From positions 66,356,001 to 66,420,000 of the forward strand of contig NC_134137.1 in NCBI RefSeq assembly GCF_033958435.1: a DNA stretch of 64,000 nt, read 5' to 3'. The notes beneath the pieces are model-generated. The model saw only the letters and a program-made list of their open reading frames with translations, did not search any database and was not told the DNA's origin. This DNA is from Carettochelys insculpta. Lineage: Eukaryota > Chordata > Testudines > Carettochelyidae. Position numbers and translations under genes: made by a program. Each line of letters opens with the position of its first letter. The stretch's first letter is position 1. This document shows, piece by piece, positions 60,101-64,000 of the stretch.

Positions 60101-62890
60101 ACTTCAAGCTGTTGCTAGTTTCCTTATTATTTTAAATATTTTTAAAATAACTATCACACTCTTTTTATAGAAATTTGTTTAGACTTACAACAGCTTTCAA
60201 AAGTTGATCTGTGCCGTTCTTTTGGGAGTGAACCACTTTTCCTGTTATTGATCAGTCCGAGTTCTTATATGGAAAAGCAAGTTATGTTGTTGGCAAAATC
60301 AGAGCTCCAGCTGTATGAGTCACCAAGTCAGACCTAAGGAATAGTTGACGGAAACAGGTCATGTGTCTTAATTATATGAGTGAGAGAGAATTCCTGGTGA
60401 AATAGTGTACTTCGAAGGGTTGTTGGCATAAATTTAGGATGGCTGCCTTACTCACAAATAATGGAATGTAGAGGATGTGGAGAGATACGATGGGATGATT
60501 AAAAAGTGTGTGCTGGTGAAACCTTTAAATTATACCACACACTCCCCCTTTTTGGGTGGATGACTGTCACGTTTTACAGAAAAGCTGTCACAGGGAGAAA
60601 CCTGAGAAATGGTAGTGCCTGGGACAAGGGCTGAGTTTATCGCTGCTACCTTTGTTGTTCCCCACCCACTTCTGAACTGAACTAAACCCCCAGAAAATGG
60701 GAAAAGGGGTGTCCAGGTCTCTCATAGTGTATGAACTATGGCTATAGATGGAAAAAGACACAATGCCCTAATCAAATACATCACATATTATGGTCACAAG
60801 AGAGAACTAAAGAAAATTAAAAAAACAGAACAAAAAACTAGGATCCACATTGACTAGCCTGCAGCTCAGCAGGGGCACTCTGCATGCACAGAAAGGGGGA
60901 CTGAGTTTATCTTCTTGCTTACGATGCTAGCTGGTATGGCATACGTGGTTGCATGGTCCAAATGATCAATTTCCAAGTTGATGTACCACTATGTTGGTAA
61001 ATGAGATAGCTTTGCTTCCAGTCTGTGACTGGGCTGCAGGTCAGCGAACAGAATCAGGAATGGTCAGTGATGGAAATCAGTGGAATGAGGAGGGTCATGT
61101 GTGTCAGAAGATCGTTCCTTACCTGGGCTGATGGCAACTTGTGGGGAATGCTGACATTCAGGTTTATGATGTGACAATACCTTCCCAGAGATTAGGGGTG
61201 TTCTATAGTACTAGGAGATTTTCCTAGTGCTCATTCTTTTCTTCTGCTTTCATAAATCTTTATCTCACCTTTACCTCCCTTTTTCTTCTAACTCGTGCTA
61301 GCTCTGTTGACATCTTGTCTAAACCTGGCTTTCAATCATTCATATCCGTGCTCTTCAACGCTCACTTTCATTCCCACCTTGCACAATCTACATTATTAAA
61401 TCTGTTCCCATCCGCTCCCTTACCTTCTGGTCCCCCTGGAACACATTACTGCTAAATGAAAAAAATATATAGTAATAGTATCAAGATGTGTGTATAATGA
61501 ACCTAATTAACCATGTAATCTCATTACAATCCTTGTCCTACCTTCCCCCTTTCTCTCCCCTACTGTTTATTGTTCTCTTTTGCTGCATCACTTCTGAAAT
61601 TGGCTTGTAATCTCCTCAGGGCGTGAACACTGTCTTTTGTTTATGTGAAGCACCTCCCCACTTTAGACACTATACTAACAATAATCTTCTTCATAAAAAA
61701 ACTATTTGCACTGACTACTCACAGTGTAGCATCTGCACCTAATTACTGGGGAAGTCTGCCTTATTTGCATCAGTTAAATAACAGTTAATTTTGATAGGAA
61801 ACAAAATGACTAATAATATCTGGTCTGTTTCAGCATAGCAACAGGCCAAATGTTGAGAATAGGTTAGTGATAGATAGGAGAAAGGAATGGAAAGGCACCT
61901 TGGGAACTTAGTAAGGAGTTTTAAGGAAATCCCATGTACTCTACGTTGGCTGATAGTCTGCACTAATATTTCAGTTTTATCATTAGACAAAAAAAAAAAA
62001 GTTCCCAAGCCACAAAACCCCCAAAAGGGCTAGAGATATATGTGCTTATTCAATGCATAATTTATTAACTATATTTTGTTCCTTTTGCACAGTGCAAAAG
62101 ACAAAAAATAACCTGTGTGTTTGGCCCTTTCTGGGCCTTTGTCAAGAAGAATTTCCTTGAGCAGTTTGGTGGGGAAAAGACTAGAGAAGTTTTCAAAGGA
62201 GTTCTACACATAGCTCTATAATCTGTATCTACAATTGCCCAAGTTTTTCTTTCTCTGTACATAGTAACTTTTAATTGTGAATAATAGAATTTATTTTTCT
62301 AGCTATTGAATTGATGGGTAGAAACTGAAGCCCACTAGTCAGATAGTCCAGGCTCAGTCCTGTAATCTTAACTTTGGGAACCAGCACTTACTCAAGAAAG
62401 TAGCTGTGTTGACATTAATGGGGATAATTGCATGTGTAAGGGCTTGTTGAATGGTGCTCTTGTACACATCTCATATTATTTGTGCCCGTGAGTAGTTGTC
62501 CTTGAAATTGAGAGTGCAAATTTTGGAAACTTTAAATCTTCTTTCAGTCTGTGTATAAATAAAGTAGATATAAAGGCTTTGACTTAAGCCAACTTTTTTC
62601 TGCTGCGAGAAACTTCTGCAAGTGTTGCAGCAATTAAGGACTACTGTTCACTGCTGTCATCAACCCATCTCCTGTCTGCGCGCGACAACCTGTTTCTCAA
62701 TGTGGTGGTGCTTTAGGCTGAGCTAACTGGTCCATTTGGGAGTGTAGGCTTACGTCTCAGTTCTGCTCACACTCAAATAAACAACAGGGTCACTCTCCAC
62801 TGTGGAAGTAGGCAGAATTTACTGTAGACGTCTTCATGACGTTTCCTGAAGTACGGCACACATAGCAAGTTCCTGTCAGTGGAGAGTAAA
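57103..62890. other. Unassigned AT-rich sequence
   Basis: Nearly 6 kb with no recognisable gene, terminal repeat or promoter. Short open frames here show no domain. A possible ancient LINE end lies at 61600-61690. Confidence 0.4.
61600..61690 (+). repeat. Possible ancient L3/CR1-like fragment
   Basis: gcttgtaatctcctcagggc, then gtgaacactgtctttt, resembles the same old LINE 3' end as at 49750. Tentative. Confidence 0.3.
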
Positions 62891-62897
62891 CAGTGGT

Positions 62898-64000
62898 TGT
62901 AGTAGTAGTAGTAGCATCCTTCAGTCTACGTAGACTATGGATCGTGCCCTTCGTAGTTCCATTTGGTATCATCATTTGCAGCGTCGACTGTGACTGTGAA
63001 GGCCCACACGAGAGTGACAGTCCTTGCTGCATCTGTTGCATGTGTAATGGGTGTCTGGCAGGTCCCTGTGCTTTCTGTAGGCTCGTTTCTCCTCTGCTCG
63101 CTGTCTGATCCTCATCTCACCCTTCTGAAGCCCTTGTGCAGTTCCTGCCTCCATCTGCTGTGATCGTCTGCCAGCTCCTCCCAGCTGTCCGGGTCGATGT
63201 CTACCTCCCTGAGGTCCCTCTTGCAAACATCTTTGTAGCGCAACTGGGGGCATCCAGGAGGTCTTTTGCCAGAGGCTAGCTCGCCATACAGGATGTCTTT
63301 TGGGATCCTTCCATCATTTATCCTGTGGACGTGGCCAAGCCAGTGGAGCCGCCGCTTCCTGAGGAGGGTGTGCATGGTTGGGATTCCAGATTGCTCAAGG
63401 ACGGCGGTGTTGGATACTCTGTCCTTCCATGATATTCCAAGGATGCGCCTGAGGCAGCACAAGTGGAAGACGTTCAGCCTTTTTTCCTGGCGGGCGTACA
63501 GGGTCCAAGACTCGCTGCCGTAAAGGAGGGTGCTGAGGATGCAGGCTCTGTAGACTTGCATTTTGGTGTGGGTGTACAACTTGATGTTATTCCACACACT
63601 CTCGCTGAGTCTGGACAGAGTTGTGGCTGCTTTTCCGATCTTCCTGTTTACCTCAGATTCCAGTGACAGGGTGTCAGTGATAGTGGAGCAGAGGTAAATG
63701 AACTCATGGACGACCTCTAATGTATAGTTGTCAGTACTGATTGATGGAGGTTCAGCAATGTCCTGAGCAAGTACGTTTGTCTTCTTTAGGCTGATGGAAA
63801 GCTCGAAGTCCTTGCATGCTTTGGAGAACAGATCCAGCAGTTTCTGAAGCTGGTCTTCTGTGTGTGACACTACAGCAGCGTCATCTGCAAACAGCATATC
63901 TCTGATGAGGACTTCCTGCACCTTAGATTTAGCTTTCAGCCTTGCAAGATTAAACAGTTTCCCATCAGATCTTGTGTGCAAAAAGATGCCCTCTGTTGAA
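62898..64000 (-). pseudogene. RTE-like LINE, second copy, cut by the window end
   Basis: The minus strand encodes the same RT region as at 2283-3566, with FADD at 63891-63880, LLYGSESWTL and the C-terminal Cys cluster (CNRCSKDC, HSHSRRC). A one-base deletion near 63130 (cttctgaagccc against cttctgaaggccc) shifts the frame, so the last ~50 residues are read separately to about 62975. It ends in a (GTA)n run at 62898-62914. Continuation beyond 64000 is unknown, so its 5' truncation cannot be judged. Confidence 0.75.

Noticed and set aside
1..64000. CRISPR array, bacterial operons, tRNA or rRNA genes
   Set aside because: No regularly spaced repeats, ribosome-binding patterns or cloverleaf genes were found; the only tRNA-like sequences are SINE heads.

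Overview
This looks like animal genomic DNA from a reptile, most likely a turtle. I infer this from the repeats: CR1 LINE ends, a tRNA-derived SINE resembling the Cry I type of cryptodire turtles, Penelope-like elements, and many Harbinger-like and hAT-like short DNA transposons. No database search was possible, so family names rest on recognised motifs, terminal inverted repeats (TIRs) and target-site duplications (TSDs). There is no bacterial-style gene organisation, no rRNA or tRNA gene and no CRISPR array. I found no host gene I can name. Two stretches have splice-like borders and are kept only as weak candidate exons.

Layout. 1-13 kb: AT-rich sequence with an old hAT element, an antisense CR1 split by an RTE-like LINE (2.2-4.4 kb), a hAT element (5.3-6.0 kb), two copies of a 330-bp inverted-repeat element (8.7 and 10.5 kb), and a hAT element that carries a tRNA-derived SINE (11.8-12.3 kb). 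14.3-22.3 kb: a Harbinger district. It holds a nearly complete 4.0-kb element with two convergent, intron-containing genes (Myb-like protein and DDE transposase), then a decayed transposase relic cut by a hAT element, then a 710-bp deletion derivative of the 4-kb element. 24.7-36 kb: short Harbinger-like elements nested in one another, a hAT element with an internal 37-bp minisatellite, and the better candidate exon (32.77-32.90 kb).

36.8-41.3 kb: a CR1 end inside a pogo-like element, then a head-to-head Penelope-like pair (38.58-40.22 kb) bounded by one 9-bp TSD. 41.9-43.7 kb: an unclassified CpG-rich block with TACGA-type tandem repeats. 47.8-54.5 kb: mostly unassigned sequence with a few short elements and a Penelope-tail hairpin. 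54.9-57.1 kb: a 2.17-kb solitary LTR with a perfect 5-bp TSD. 57.1-62.9 kb: unassigned. 62.9 kb to the end: a second RTE-like copy that runs off the window.

The main biological content is layered transposon history. RTE lies in CR1, SINE in hAT, hAT in Harbinger, one Harbinger-like element in another (twice), and CR1 in a pogo-like element. Together these give a relative insertion order. The least explained features are the paired inverted Penelope insertions, the 42-44 kb block and the candidate exon.
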